A stretch of 64,000 bases of DNA from Hofstenia miamia (Eukaryota > Xenacoelomorpha > Acoela). Shown one piece after another: positions 47,301 to 58,115 of this stretch (within the stretch, counting starts at the first letter, position 1; every line of letters begins with the position of its first letter). A program made the translations under genes and the position numbers. The stretch covers positions 229,707-293,706 of the forward strand of contig SCFE01000089.1 in assembly GCA_004352715.1 (NCBI GenBank), written 5' to 3'. The notes beneath the pieces are model-generated. The model was not told where the DNA came from and did not search any database. It worked only from the letters and a program-made list of their open reading frames with translations.

Positions 47301-47633
47301 TTGCACCATTTACATTTCTATCAAGAATGTACTTCCCAGAATGACATAAGTCCTTTGGTTTTTGACAAGCAATATTTGACATATTTAGACATTAAAAAAG
47401 AACCCCTACCTCAAATTGCAATTAATGATTTATTAAAGTTTGAAAAGAAAAATTTTCGTTTCTTTGGATTTGATTATTATATTCCTAATTTTAAAGTCTT
47501 AATATTTGCAGAAAATTATCAGGTAGCAATTATCAATAAATCAAATATCCCACCTAAAAATGTTTCAGCCCCCTCTGGAGTCTTAACCTGGCTATGTCAA
47601 TGGTTTAAATGCCACTTGGTGTGCGATGAATAA
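47301..47633 (+). CDS. Possible exon or transposon remnant, unrecognised
   Basis: A 110-codon frame. The middle is protein-like (LPQIAINDLLKFEKKNFRFF then GFDYYIPNFKVLIFAENYQV), with aromatic and charged residues in a pattern unlike chance frames here. An acceptor-like GACATAAG lies at about 47342-47349. No family is recognised and no flanking exon was found. Confidence 0.3.
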   Translation: MHHLHFYQECTSQNDISPLVFDKQYLTYLDIKKEPLPQIAINDLLKFEKKNFRFFGFDYYIPNFKVLIFAENYQVAIINKSNIPPKNVSAPSGVLTWLCQWFKCHLVCDE

Positions 47634-47639
47634 ATCACA

Positions 47640-50600
47640 ACAATGATTACTAAAGAACCCAGCCATTGCCGTTGTATGATGCTTGTTTCTGTTGAAGTGT
47701 AGCAAGATTAATAATCTTGATGTCCCTACAGGCATTTAACAAATGTCTTGTGTGCAGAAAACATCTGAAATGTTGTCTCATCAATGAATTTAACAATTTT
47801 AAATTGATCTAGTGTACAACTTTTGTATTTCATACAAAGTGCCTGTTTCATTGAACACTTTAATTGTGTACGATAGCACCTAAGAAATATCCACATTGTG
47901 TTGACATGATTAGGTGCTGATGGAAAGCAATGAAGTTTCTTAACAGCCTTACTAAAACAATATTGGGTCTATTTACTAACTGTACACAGATTTATGTATC
48001 CTGTGAAATAGCTAAGTTACGTGGATAATGTTGGATTAGACAATATGTTTGATATAAAATGTGCAAAATCATTTGACAAAAATTTAGAAAGTTTGACAAA
48101 TGTTTGCAAATCTTTCGAAGGTTTGGAAAATTTTATGAAAATTTGCAAATCATATGAAAAATTTGTCGAGTTTTTGTAGTGATGTGCAAATGCAGTGAAA
48201 AAATTTGGCATCGAATTTTTACTAAGTTGCACAATTTAACCTAATAGTTGTACTCTATTTGCCTTCCTCATGGAAAGTGGGTGGGAGGGGGCTGCAGTTA
48301 CATAGTCCTCCCCTGAATCCGCCACTGCCGATTGCAGTGTTCGCTTATTGTCTGAAAATTATATTAGCACCTTCAGACTATTTAGAACCGGCTGGGGGGA
48401 GGGCCTCGACTTCTATCACAAATTTCCTTTTATGCAGTTGGGGACTTTAATCTTTAAATATGTTATGTAAATTTGCAAAAATTGAGTATGATTGTAATGT
48501 AGTTGCTTTTCCCGCAATTACTTTCTAGGTTTATATGATTAAGCTTAGCACTAAAGTTTGAAAAGCAGTAGTAGCAGCTCTAATATATTTAAGAGCATCA
48601 AAAGCTGAGATATACGTATTAATATGGAGAGTCATTTCTTCTTTTAATTTTTCTGGAAAAAGGTACTCCGAAATTTCATGGAATTAAATTTAAATAATAA
48701 GCAGTGTATGGGAAAAATACTTAATACACGAAAAAATCGAAGCATTCTATGCGAACACTAACACATATTTAACAAAGACAATAAAAATTTGAGATATGGA
48801 ATTCACAATAACTCAAAGACTCTATGACACTTACATGCTTCTTGAAGAAATTGTACAAATTGTCGATGTTATAATATAACTGCAAATGAATTTGGCCTTG
48901 ATTGCTAAGAAATATTTTGGCAATTGTGAGGGTCTTGTCTATGTTTTGTGAGCCTTTGTATTTATTCAGAAAGCGCTTCTTAGTTCCACCATCCTTAAAC
49001 CTCCACTACAATAAATTCTTGCTGAAGTTACTTTACGCCTTAGGGGAACCTTGATTCCAGTTTCTGATCTAATGCAATAATATTTTTTTCTGAATTTTTT
49101 CTAGGTCGTAAAGAAATTTTTGAATACTTGGAGTTCTAAGATAAGAACAAACCCCTTTCTATAATAGATACTTTGGAATATCCAGTGTAGAGTTTTCAGA
49201 AATTTAATTCATTTCCAAATGTTATAGTTAGAATAATGGGGAATGTTTAAAACATATATAATTAATAATAAACAATCAATGAAGTTAAAAAGTAAAGATA
49301 AAGTACTGGTTTTATAAAAATCACCAGTGATTTCAAGTTTAAATGAGAAATGACACATCAAAGGCCACTTCAAATAAATGAACCCTATCAGTATGTATCA
49401 TTTTTGTTCTCTATTTTTGTTGTAAATATTTACTGTACTAAAGAGGGCCAATCTGAAACTTCAAGCATTTTCCGACAAAAAATTTCACAGTAGATTAACA
49501 AAAATGTATATTGAGTAAATTCTATAAATCTTAAATGCATCATTATTTGCTTTGATTTATGGAATTGTTCGCCAATTAATTGTAATTGATATGATTTGAT
49601 TTAGAATCTGCTAAATTGTCAAATAATAGCTTTACAATAGATTACGTGTACGGATATTAAGGATGTTTTTATTTATTACATTAAAACTATTTACATAGTT
49701 TTCATTAACGGATTGCTTAAGGCAAAGTGGTGCTTCCATAATTTGAAGACAAAATTAATTTGCTTTTTGTATCTATATTTAGGCTAGATATATATTGTTA
49801 TTCAACATCCAATCAAATATTCAATGCTTTCAAACTTTTGATGAATATAATTTGGTATTAAAGTAATTTTTTTTGCAAAAATTTAGTTATAAAATATATA
49901 TGAATATGTGCGATATTTGTGGCAGACCATTGCATTTGAAAGTTTTCTAGTGTTATTTGTTGATCAAGAATGAGTTTTAAGAAAATTTAGGCATTCAGAT
50001 GGAACACAAGTTCCTAGGTAAAATTTTGTTAGCTTGGTTGGTGTTAGGGTTGCAGAAACAAGCAATATCTTATATATTGTGTCTAAGACTGAAAAGAACT
50101 ATATTTCTTCGTGTCTGTCACATTCTTGGAGTAAAATTACTAAGTTTTTCAATAATGGTTTTTGTATTCATCAATATAATACAACTTACTAATAGCAGCA
50201 TTATCAAAACAACGACCAGTGCTATAATAATATGTGTGGTAGTAAGGATTGTATTTTTTATATATATTTCAAGAAATTTAAATGAAAATTTACTAGCAAA
50301 GCATTTCACTTTCGAAACAGTGGCAGAAACTTTTAACTAACGATTCCTTAAGAACAAAATTTTCAAAATTTTAGCTAAAGATCTTAAATGTTGAATCGAA
50401 GTAACCTATAAACACAAAATAAGTTAATATATGGCTATTCTATGTTTCGTTATTAGGCCTAGTCAAGTATATAACCAAAGTGTAACATTAAAATAGCATA
50501 GCATCGTGGATGACAATTGAATTTTGAAGTAAGTGCTTGTATTACCAAATGCTATGTAACATTTACTTTGCTTACAAACCAGAGGGTTATTATGAGTCCT

Positions 50601-52930
50601 AAGAGGTTATATGCTTCATGCAAACAAGTGTACAAAAAAGTTCGCATTGTAGAAAATGTATGGTCTTGTTGATATTTTCAAGAAATTTCTATTGATATGA
50701 ATTGATATTAATGGATATCAGCAAGCGCAATAATCTGTTGATTTGACTTCTACATCAATGGCAAGATGGGTGAAACGCATTAAGAGATTCATGTTTTATA
50801 GATTAGAAACTATAAATGACATTTAGGAAAATTGGATTTTTACACTTTTACATGAACAACCCCATGGATGTTGTTATAAATTTAATGGATGTAACCGATA
50901 GTGATGTCGGCAAATTTTACTTGGATTAACATAACATTGCTTGAACTTTGCGCTACAACAACAATTGTTTGATATTTTGAAAATGATTTTTTTCACTTTT
51001 CAGTCTAACAAGCAAAGTTGTAGTTGCAGTGAAAATTGTTATTCCACTGATGTTCTTTAAAAATATAGCTTAGGGGTGGGACACGAGTAATGTCCCTTTC
51101 AGATTTCCAACATTGATTTTTTTTTATCTAAAAATATGCATTTTTAGCAAAATTTAAGAAATTAAGAATTTAAGAGATTTTAAAATGCATTTTGGAGGAA
51201 TCTGAAAGTAATTGAGTTGCCCCCCCCCCATCAGAAAATCCCACAAGCCCTCTGCTCTCAAGAAGTTTTTTTCAAATTTATAATTACCTTTTTCCAATTC
51301 CATTTGAGAAACCGCAATTTGTATTTGAAAAACAGTAATTTGCATCTGTATTCCATATTCAGACTATTTGAAGGCATTTATTTGCGTTAATAAATTTAAG
51401 TGCACCATGTTGCAGAAAATAGTTCTCAAAAAAGGAATGTACTATTTTTAATAATGTAAATATATGATAACAAATAAATTGTCTTTCATTGAAGTCAATG
51501 TTGTGGAACAGTTCGTCTCAACTGGTTTCCAAATTTCCCAATGCGTTGTATTTGACGAGATCAGATCTAATTATAGGCAACTTTGTATTTAACAAATTGA
51601 CTATTTGTTAGGCTTCGCCAATATTTACCTTTTTGGGCAGCTTCCGCAATGAGCCTACATTAAATAAAAACGTACTAATTAAAATATTTCTAAAAATGTA
51701 GGAAATCTTAACAAATGCTACAAGATACACGTTTTTATTTTGTTACTTTCTATTTCTATATTTAGGATATGTTCCATGCAGCAACGTTATTTGATCTACC
51801 ACATTGATTCCACAAAGAGGGCACCGTAATGAATTAGGAATATCTTCATTTCGTGGAATAAATTATTGTAAGGCATTAGTTGAAATCGTTTTCTGAGCAT
51901 TGTCTGAAGACAAATAGAGCCTCGATCTTGAATCTGCATTTCAAGAAATGATTGATCGCATCAGGCAGAATGCGAATGATTTTCATTTTATTGTCTGAAA
52001 ATGTCGGCTATTGCAGATAGGTATATATTGAATTTTTATCATTGCGTAGCTATACTATGCTCATGTAAAGAAGTTTTATTCGAACTTGATGATAATTCAA
52101 TTAAAAATTATGAGTATATTTACTGTAAATAAATATATTTCCTTTTGTGGAGAAGTAGTCCACTTTAGATACTCTTAATATTGGCAAAGCACAAATAAAT
52201 TCTGTGATTTTAAAACTTTTGTAGAAATTTGCAAAAACTTTTGAGAAAGTTTGGAAATTTTCCATTTGCACTTGAAGAATAATGGGCTTCAAATTCGACA
52301 AAACTAATGTAATCATGAAGGCTGTTGTAGAAGTTTCAAACTAATTTAAATAATGTAGAACAAATTTGATCAGATGTAGATTGAAAACACTGGAAGGTTA
52401 TTATTAGGCTTTTCAAATGTTCTTTTTTCATTCCAGATCAAGATTCGGTATAGCAATGAAGACTGTCTTAATATTAAAAAAATAAAATTGAAAATCGGCT
52501 AATTTTGACTGAGGCAATTGAATTTAAATGAGTTGTATTTACATGACAATAATATGACCTCTCTTATGAAAAAAATTAAGGGCATTGTAGCACCTTAAAA
52601 TTTAATAACATGTTTACCGATTCATAAAATGAACTCGAATGACGAATTCTGAAATGCAATTTACGGTTTCTCAAATGGGATTCGAAAAAGTGTAGCTTGG
52701 AATTTGCAAAAACTTTTAAGAAATTTAAAGATTAAGTTGGTCACAATTGCATGAGAAACTACCATTAGCATGAAGCAGATTCTTAATTCTCGGAAAAATT
52801 GTAGATTGAATTTTCACAAAGTATTTTCAATGAAACCAAATAGAAAATGTTGTATTTATACGCAAGATATAGAGTAACCACCTAAACTGTATATAAATGG
52901 CATTTCAAATAGCATAATTGGTATTACAAA
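47640..52930. other. Long gene-poor AT-rich stretch
   Basis: No supported gene. A frame at 49999-50340 is hydrophobic and could encode membrane helices, but it has no family match and is probably chance. GAAATTTGCAAAAAC/TTTGGAAA-type motifs recur at 48060-48220, 52200-52270 and 52690-52735, suggesting an old dispersed repeat. There is a C9 run at 51221-51229. Confidence 0.4.
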
Positions 52931-52933
52931 AAT

Positions 52934-53521
52934 TTATAACACTTCATATACATTCTTAAACAAGCTTCTGAACCTCACTTCGATATCAAGATTATGAGCA
53001 TGGTGTGGATATTCTTTGAACTTTACTTTGTTGTAATAATACACATCTTCGTTTGGACCATTTGGAAACCCAAAACCTGCAATGCTGACATAGTCACAGA
53101 GATTTAGTGCAATGAATATAGCAACAGTTCCAGTTGTAGGTCTTCTAGATTTGGGTGAGAAGCGACGCATTCCTGCTTGTATTTCAGCGCGAAATAACTC
53201 ATTAACAAGTCGAAAATTTTTATCTGAAATTCCAAACGTTTTTCCAATGATTTTTTTCTTCATTTTTTCTCGTTTTTTACTTCCATACATAATTGATGAA
53301 TTGTCACAAACTCCAGCTTTTGCCAAGATATACTCTTGATCGAATGGATCACCAAATGGGATTGACCATAACTGTGAAGTGAAATCCAAATGAACTGGAT
53401 TTAAGTTTAAAAAGCTGATTGGATATCCTAACCTGAATGAAGTTCTGCTCCCAACATCAGTTTCAAATCCAAAAACAGGAGCATTATTTACTCGGAAAAC
53501 TAAATACATTATGGCATAGTA
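52934..53521 (-). CDS. 3' exon of an ST3Gal-like sialyltransferase (GT29)
   Basis: About 195 codons ending in TAA. It opens with the second half of sialylmotif L (RVNNAPVFGFETDVGSRTS), contains sialylmotif S (RPTTGTVAIFIALNLCDYVS then GFGF), a YYY at the motif III position and a motif VS histidine and glutamate in HNLDIE. These motifs bind CMP-sialic acid and acceptor and include the catalytic histidine. The GFExDVGSRT wording is closest to ST3Gal1/2-type enzymes, which add alpha2,3-sialic acid to galactose in the Golgi. The membrane anchor and first half of motif L must lie in upstream exons. The strong acceptor TTTTTTCTTAG puts the exon start at 53521. A weaker one (TATTTAG) would start it at 53499, just before the V of VFRVNNAP, and would remove residues that do not match the usual HD before that V. 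Cysteines of motifs L and S cannot both be checked here. Confidence 0.85.
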   Translation of the reverse strand, partial: YYAIMYLVFRVNNAPVFGFETDVGSRTSFRLGYPISFLNLNPVHLDFTSQLWSIPFGDPFDQEYILAKAGVCDNSSIMYGSKKREKMKKKIIGKTFGISDKNFRLVNELFRAEIQAGMRRFSPKSRRPTTGTVAIFIALNLCDYVSIAGFGFPNGPNEDVYYYNKVKFKEYPHHAHNLDIEVRFRSLFKNVYEVL

Positions 53522-53589
53522 CTAAGAAAAAAATATGCACAGTAACTACATTGACTTAAGACAAATTAATTAATTAGTTCTACATGAAA

Positions 53590-54010
53590 GGTTTGTATGG
53601 TTGCCTCAAAGGGATTTTTTGCTGTACGTAATATGCAAGTCTCATGTTCGAATTGATAAATACTCTTCCAAGGATTTTGAAATATTATTTACATATATTC
53701 TAAAAAAAATGGTCTTTAATACATTTACTTGGGGTACACCTAGATTTGTACTAGTATATTCTGAAAAAATATTGCCTAGAAAACTCATAATATAATTTAT
53801 TGCATTAAAACTAATACCTTGTCACCTTAATTTTTTTTAAATATCGAAATTCATTGAGTTAAATGCTTTAATTAAATCAAGTAAAGCAACCGTTTTGAAC
53901 AAATTTTGATTTAAATTTAAAATATTTTCTATGATTGATAAAATCGCATCAGATGTTCTGAATTTAGGTCGAAATCAAAATTGGTTAATTGAAAAAATTT
54001 TAGAAAAATA
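53590..54010 (-). pseudogene. LINE reverse-transcriptase remnant, same family as 4511-6036
   Basis: Read on the minus strand with frameshifts, it gives TSDAILSII, VALLDLIKAFNSMNFDI (near 53840-53900) and STNLGVPQVNVLKTIFF (near 53700-53750). These match the intact LINE blocks TSDAIISIT, IALLDLSKAFNSMNFEI and TDRGVPQGTVLGPILF in the same order. It is older and broken. It lies just upstream of the sialyltransferase exon, inside what should be its intron, in the same orientation. Confidence 0.8.
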
Positions 54011-54024
54011 TTAGATTGTTTTGA

Positions 54025-54352
54025 CACTAGAAGCTCCGCAGTGAGTAAGGAGCACAAAAAAATACCTGGAGAAGTTGAGATTTCGTGACGGCATAAAAAT
54101 GCAGTCCAATTTAGAGAAATCGCCAAAAAAAATTTTTCTATGACTTCTCAAGAAAGTATATGGGCGAATAAAATGCAAATTGCCCCAAAACATTTCCTTT
54201 AAAGAAAGACAGCACTACAATGCGTATTGCTTCATGATGCAGAAAGATTTCGTGACGGTATAAAATGCAGGCAAATTTAGAGCACTTGCTAAAAATATTT
54301 TTATGCCATGTATTAAGATAGCACGCAAAATCAATTTTCGTACGCCATCACG
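54025..54352. repeat. Dispersed repeat, copy 2 (inverted relative to 40697-40900)
   Basis: Contains reverse complements of the blocks at 40697-40900 (for example GGGCGAATAAAATGCAAATT, CAGCACTACAATGCGTATTG, TTTCGTGACGG and CGAAAATTGATTTTGCG on the reverse). The TTTCGTGACGGCATAAAAAT unit appears twice (about 54084 and 54248), so the repeat itself has an internal duplication. Confidence 0.75.
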
Positions 54353-54439
54353 CGACAGAAATCTTTGGTAGCAAGAAATATTTCTGTGAAAAAAATATTA
54401 TATAGATTATATTTCGTACATGGAACAATAATGAGTGAG

Positions 54440-54690
54440 GGAGCTAGAGAGGGGGACAAGGAAGGTACTCGCAGCAGAGAGGGCTTTCAACTTAAAAAGA
54501 GATGTTGATAGACTGTACTTGGCAAGGCATAAAGGAAAGAAAGGACTGTTAAGTGTAGAGGAAGATGCGGAAGCAGAAGCACTAGGACTAAAGTAATATG
54601 TAAAAGGAGCAGTAGCACAGAAGGCAGCATTGTTAGGAACAGCTAGAAACCTTAGGAAAGCTCTCAGACTCTCTGGGAACTGGTAAGTTC
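54440..54690 (+). pseudogene. LINE ORF2 fragment (SDVDRLY block)
   Basis: The plus-strand reading RAFNLKRDVDRLYLARHKGK followed by GLLSVEEDAEAEALGLK resembles the DVDRLYLPRxxGGRGLxSxEDxVExE block found between RT and the C-terminus of one group of animal LINEs. A stop follows in the frame. The region is GC-richer than its surroundings, as expected for a separate insertion. It is a different family from the minus-strand LINEs on either side. Confidence 0.7.
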
Positions 54691-54734
54691 CCCGAGCTGA
54701 AAGCTATACCAGCATGAAGTTGTGAAAAGAAATG

Positions 54735-54860
54735 AAATAATAAGAGTCAAAGTAAATGTATGCGTAATGTATGTATACAAAAAATCTACAAACTAACACA
54801 TGACAAAAAAATAAAATATAAAAAAATAATTAACTAGAAATTTATATGTACAATATATAA
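54735..54860 (-). mobile_element. LINE 3' end, same family as 4511-6036, minus strand
   Basis: The reverse complement of 54735-54757 reads ATTTACTTTGACTCTTATT followed by ATT, which matches the 3' terminus of the LINE ending at 5968. The preceding AGTTTGTAG and AT-rich 3' UTR also match. The tail here is only one or two ATT units. It is a short, severely truncated insertion. Confidence 0.7.
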
Positions 54861-55289
54861 TAATATAATCAATGTTTGTGTAGCTGGACAATGTTATTAT
54901 TACTATTATTGCTAATTATATTAAATTCAAAACCCACAACTTGATTCCTACAATTTAGAACAAGATGCACAGTGGTCATATTGTTAACACAGGTAGGCCT
55001 ACTGTTCTTAAGAATCGTGACTACGAAAAACCATTGGAACTCCAATATAACGTTACAGTTCAAAGGAATGCAACACATAGGTCTATTGATAAACATATAT
55101 TTCAGAAATGAAGCTCCTATTTTGTCAACTTATGTTCAATTTCAACTGAATTTGAAATATTAAGGTTAAATACTCAAAAGGTATGTCTCAACAGGTTATC
55201 TTGTTGCCAGAATTTATCAATGATTTGAATAATTTTTTGTTCGTTTAAACTCTTCTTACAGTAAAAGCTGTATCAAGCCATGTCATAGT

Positions 55290-55580
55290 AGACTATGGAA
55301 GTTCTCCATTATTTAATGAGACTGAAATTGCTTTAATATTTAAAAGAGTAACCCCTTCGCTCATTCAATACTTACGATGTTTATATAGAATTAGTCACTC
55401 CCTACCATCGTATATATAATGATATTGTTAAAAATAGTAGGTATCCATCTTGTTGGAAAATCTCCAATGTTCTAACTATTCTCAAAAACCTGGGCTTGAT
55501 ATTGATCATTATAATAACTTCCGTCCTATATGCCTTGCTACTATTCCATCTTAGAATTTTCAAAGACAGACCTTGTCAAC
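55290..55580 (+). pseudogene. LINE RT N-terminal remnant
   Basis: The plus-strand pieces SPLFNETEIALIFKRVTPS, YPSCWKISNVLTILKNLGL and NNFRPICLATIPS follow the order of the LINE region leading into RT (trp-rich WKxSxVxPIxK, then NYRPIxLLxxxSK). Frameshifts and stops are present. The C-terminal RT is not recognisable beyond 55600. Confidence 0.65.
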
Positions 55581-56406
55581 CTTCATTTAAATTTTTAATT
55601 CTGTTCAAACGGCCTACAATTTGCCTTCGAGAACTACTTTTGATTCGATTTCATTCCTTATAAATTGGATTACATCTGCACTAGGAATCCTACAATTTAA
55701 AGTTGAATTCTTAGACTTTTTGTACGAGTACATGATTAGAAGTTGCTTAGAAGTTTTTGTAAAAACCAAAGAATCATCTATTTTTCTGTGACATTCTTCT
55801 TTGAAAGGCTATTACCTCGAGCTCTATTAAATTTGCATAGTAGAAATCTATTGCCGAATCTGTATTTATATTTTAATTCAGATAATTCATTCACGAAAAT
55901 TCATTATTTTAAGAGTACTTTCATGTTTTAGAATATTAGCAGTAAATATTGATGCTTCAAAACTTATGCATTGACACAACAAATAAATTACTTTCTTATA
56001 TTATGAAATATTATATTATGGAAAATATGATTTAATTAATATTTTAGACTATGTTTCATTTGAATTTAAAAACAATCGAAAAACTAAGTCTGATATTTGT
56101 AATAAAGAAAACGAAGAAAAATACTAGTGATCATTGGTTCTTTATTAGAATTTGCTGCATTGCGAATTATTTAATTCAGAAATACAACTTTGATTTCTTT
56201 GGAAATCCAAAAATTAGCAAAAAGAAAATGTACGATATTCTTAATGAATTTTTAGAAAATTCAAATGAAAGTAATTGATGTAAACGATTCTTTTTATGTT
56301 TATGCAGTAACTGCAAAAAATCATTTAACTTTTGTAAATATTAATAATGGTTTTTATATGTATGTTATTCTATATTATTGTATACTTATGTACAGTTTAA
56401 TAAAGC

Positions 56407-56407
56407 C

Positions 56408-56453
<46 letters not shown>
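56407..56453. repeat. (AGT)n microsatellite
   Basis: About 15 AGT units directly after AATAAAGCCT, an arrangement like a LINE 3' tail, though no matching LINE body was recognised immediately upstream. Confidence 0.9.
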
Positions 56454-56454
<1 letters not shown>

Positions 56455-56869
56455 ATAAGTGGCAAATAATGTTATTGATCGGAGTCTCATTATGCATTTG
56501 CAAAACTATGTCCATAAGAATTTTCTTCTTAAAGGCTATATTTTTAAAACTATGTTCGTGATTTTCTTTTCGAAAGAAGAATTACTTAAAATTTAGGTCG
56601 GAAACTTAGTTATTTATAAACTGCTTTGTTGGTTACTTAGTTGAACGTGAAAATTCTGAAAAATAAAAATATCAAATTACATGTTTATTAAAATATGTGA
56701 AAATGATTAAATAGACAATACATTTATGAACTGAATTTTTCATATTTGCCTTGTCTTCTTCTTATTACATAAAACGATATGTAAATGAAAAACCATCACG
56801 CTTTTGCACAAAAAACTACATCTAGAGCAAGTAAGAATGCGATATGAGTTTGGGTAGGTGAAAAAGGAC

Positions 56870-57125
56870 AAGAAGAAATTATTACTACTAATTTGAAAGA
56901 GGCTCTGAAGAAAGGGAGAGATGGGGCAAATGGGCATTGTCTGAAAAAGCTCACAATTGTTCATGATAGACTAGCATCAGCATTGGTGGAGTTTGTGGTG
57001 AATGAGTGTCGGCGTGAGTGATCGTGAGAAGGACGTTCCTGATTCAGAAGCACTCAGAGAAATGAAATGAGACAATCAGTTTCAGACCAATTTCATATCT
57101 CCAACAATTAGAAGCTGTTAACCTT
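56870..57125 (+). pseudogene. LINE RT N-terminal remnant, broken by a mariner insertion
   Basis: EEIITTNLKEALKKGRDGAN, LKKLTIVHDRLASALVEF and then, after a frameshift, RTFLIQKHSEK and SFRPISYLQQLEAVN match the LINE block KxGKAxGxDxIxxxWLKxF...GRTVLIxKDPxKGxxxxNYRPIxCLxxxxKL. It stops where the Tc1/mariner end at about 57132 begins. A C-terminal LINE piece resumes at about 57900, so the mariner element probably inserted into, or beside, this LINE. Confidence 0.7.
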
Positions 57126-57131
57126 AAGCGG

Positions 57132-57895
57132 ACTAATATACAGAGTGACCCAAAGAAACAGAACCCACAAAATTTTGAATAAAAGATGTAATTTGATTTC
57201 TTTTTCTTTCATATTTCAGGATATAGAAGTACATTCTATGCATGAAAAAATAGGCCAATCGTCATCCCGAAAATGTCCTGGTCAACTAAGGAAAAGACAT
57301 TCTGCCTCGAAGCCTATTTTGAAACAAATCATACACGGTGGTGCAAGCGAACTTTCGAAGACAATTTCGTTGTCGTCAAGCAGAATTTTTGCAAAATCTT
57401 AATTCAAAGGTCTGAGGGACACTTACTCTGGTCGGAGGGTGAGTGCTAGGACGGAAAGGAACATTGACGCTTGTCGAAATTCGGTTGACTGGAGCCCAAA
57501 AAAGTCACTTCGACGACGCAGTCAAGAGCTAGGAGTCCCTCGGGGGTCTCTAAGGCGGGTTCTTCAATTAAATCTTAATTTGTGTCCTAACCAAATCCAG
57601 ATAAAGCAAAAACTTACACATGCTGACATTGAAAAACGAGTAACCATGTGTCAATGGTTTTGCGACACCGTCAATGACAATCCAAACTTTCTGGATCATG
57701 TCTGGTTCTCAAATGAAACAACAGTTTTGCTGTCAGGACATGTCAACAGCAAAAATAATGTTTAATGGGGTACAGCTGCACCATATGATGTCTTACAGAA
57801 ATCACTAAACGCAACAAAGTGCACAGCATGGGTAGCCATTTCTAAACATGACATCATAGGGCCATACTGTTTCGAGGATGAAAATAAGCAAGCTC
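57132..57895 (+). pseudogene. Tc1/mariner-superfamily transposase pseudogene
   Basis: Begins with TACAGAGTGACCCAAAGAAA, like a mariner-group terminus next to TA. Then RTERNIDACRNSVDWSPKKS and LRRRSQELGVPRGSLRRVLQ form the helix-turn-helix of Tc1/mariner transposases (57439-57765). DHVWFSNETTVLLSGHVNSK occupies the catalytic WFSDExxFxLxGxVNxxN block, with the DE pair changed to NE, so the first catalytic aspartate is lost. After a stop it continues WGTAAPYDVLQKSLNATKCT and HDIIGPYCFEDEN. The rest of the catalytic domain and the second terminus are missing. Confidence 0.8.
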
Positions 57896-58115
57896 AACGG
57901 TGAACACAGATAGCGTAAAAATATGGCATAGGCAGAAGGTAATGCACGGGGAATATTGACATGCAAAAAACTGCAACAAGGAAGAGATCAAAAGTTGGCA
58001 GGAGTAGAGAAAGTAGCAGATGCACTAAAAATAGCAATACAGGAACAAGAACTTGGAACAAAATTTGTGAAGATGCACATAAGCAGAAAAGCTGAAGTCA
58101 GATGCAGCTAATTTA
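57895..58115 (+). pseudogene. LINE ORF2 C-terminal remnant
   Basis: TCKKLQQGRDQKLAGVEKVA, ALKIAIQEQELGTKFVKMHI and KAEVRCS form the C-terminal region of the same LINE group as 54440-54690 and 56870-57125 (MHGQ...W.WL..G.L...TE..I.AAQDQAL.T...K). It is frame-broken and lacks the cysteine-histidine end. Confidence 0.6.

Noticed and set aside
49999-50340. 113-codon hydrophobic frame, possible multi-pass membrane protein
   Set aside because: Ile/Val/Leu-rich frames arise easily in AT-rich DNA. No motif, splice support or conservation is visible.
53112-53339. 75-codon plus-strand frame
   Set aside because: Antisense shadow of the sialyltransferase exon.
53601-53795. 64-codon plus-strand frame starting MPQRDFLLYV
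   Set aside because: Antisense to the minus-strand LINE RT remnant, which gives family motifs in the right order.
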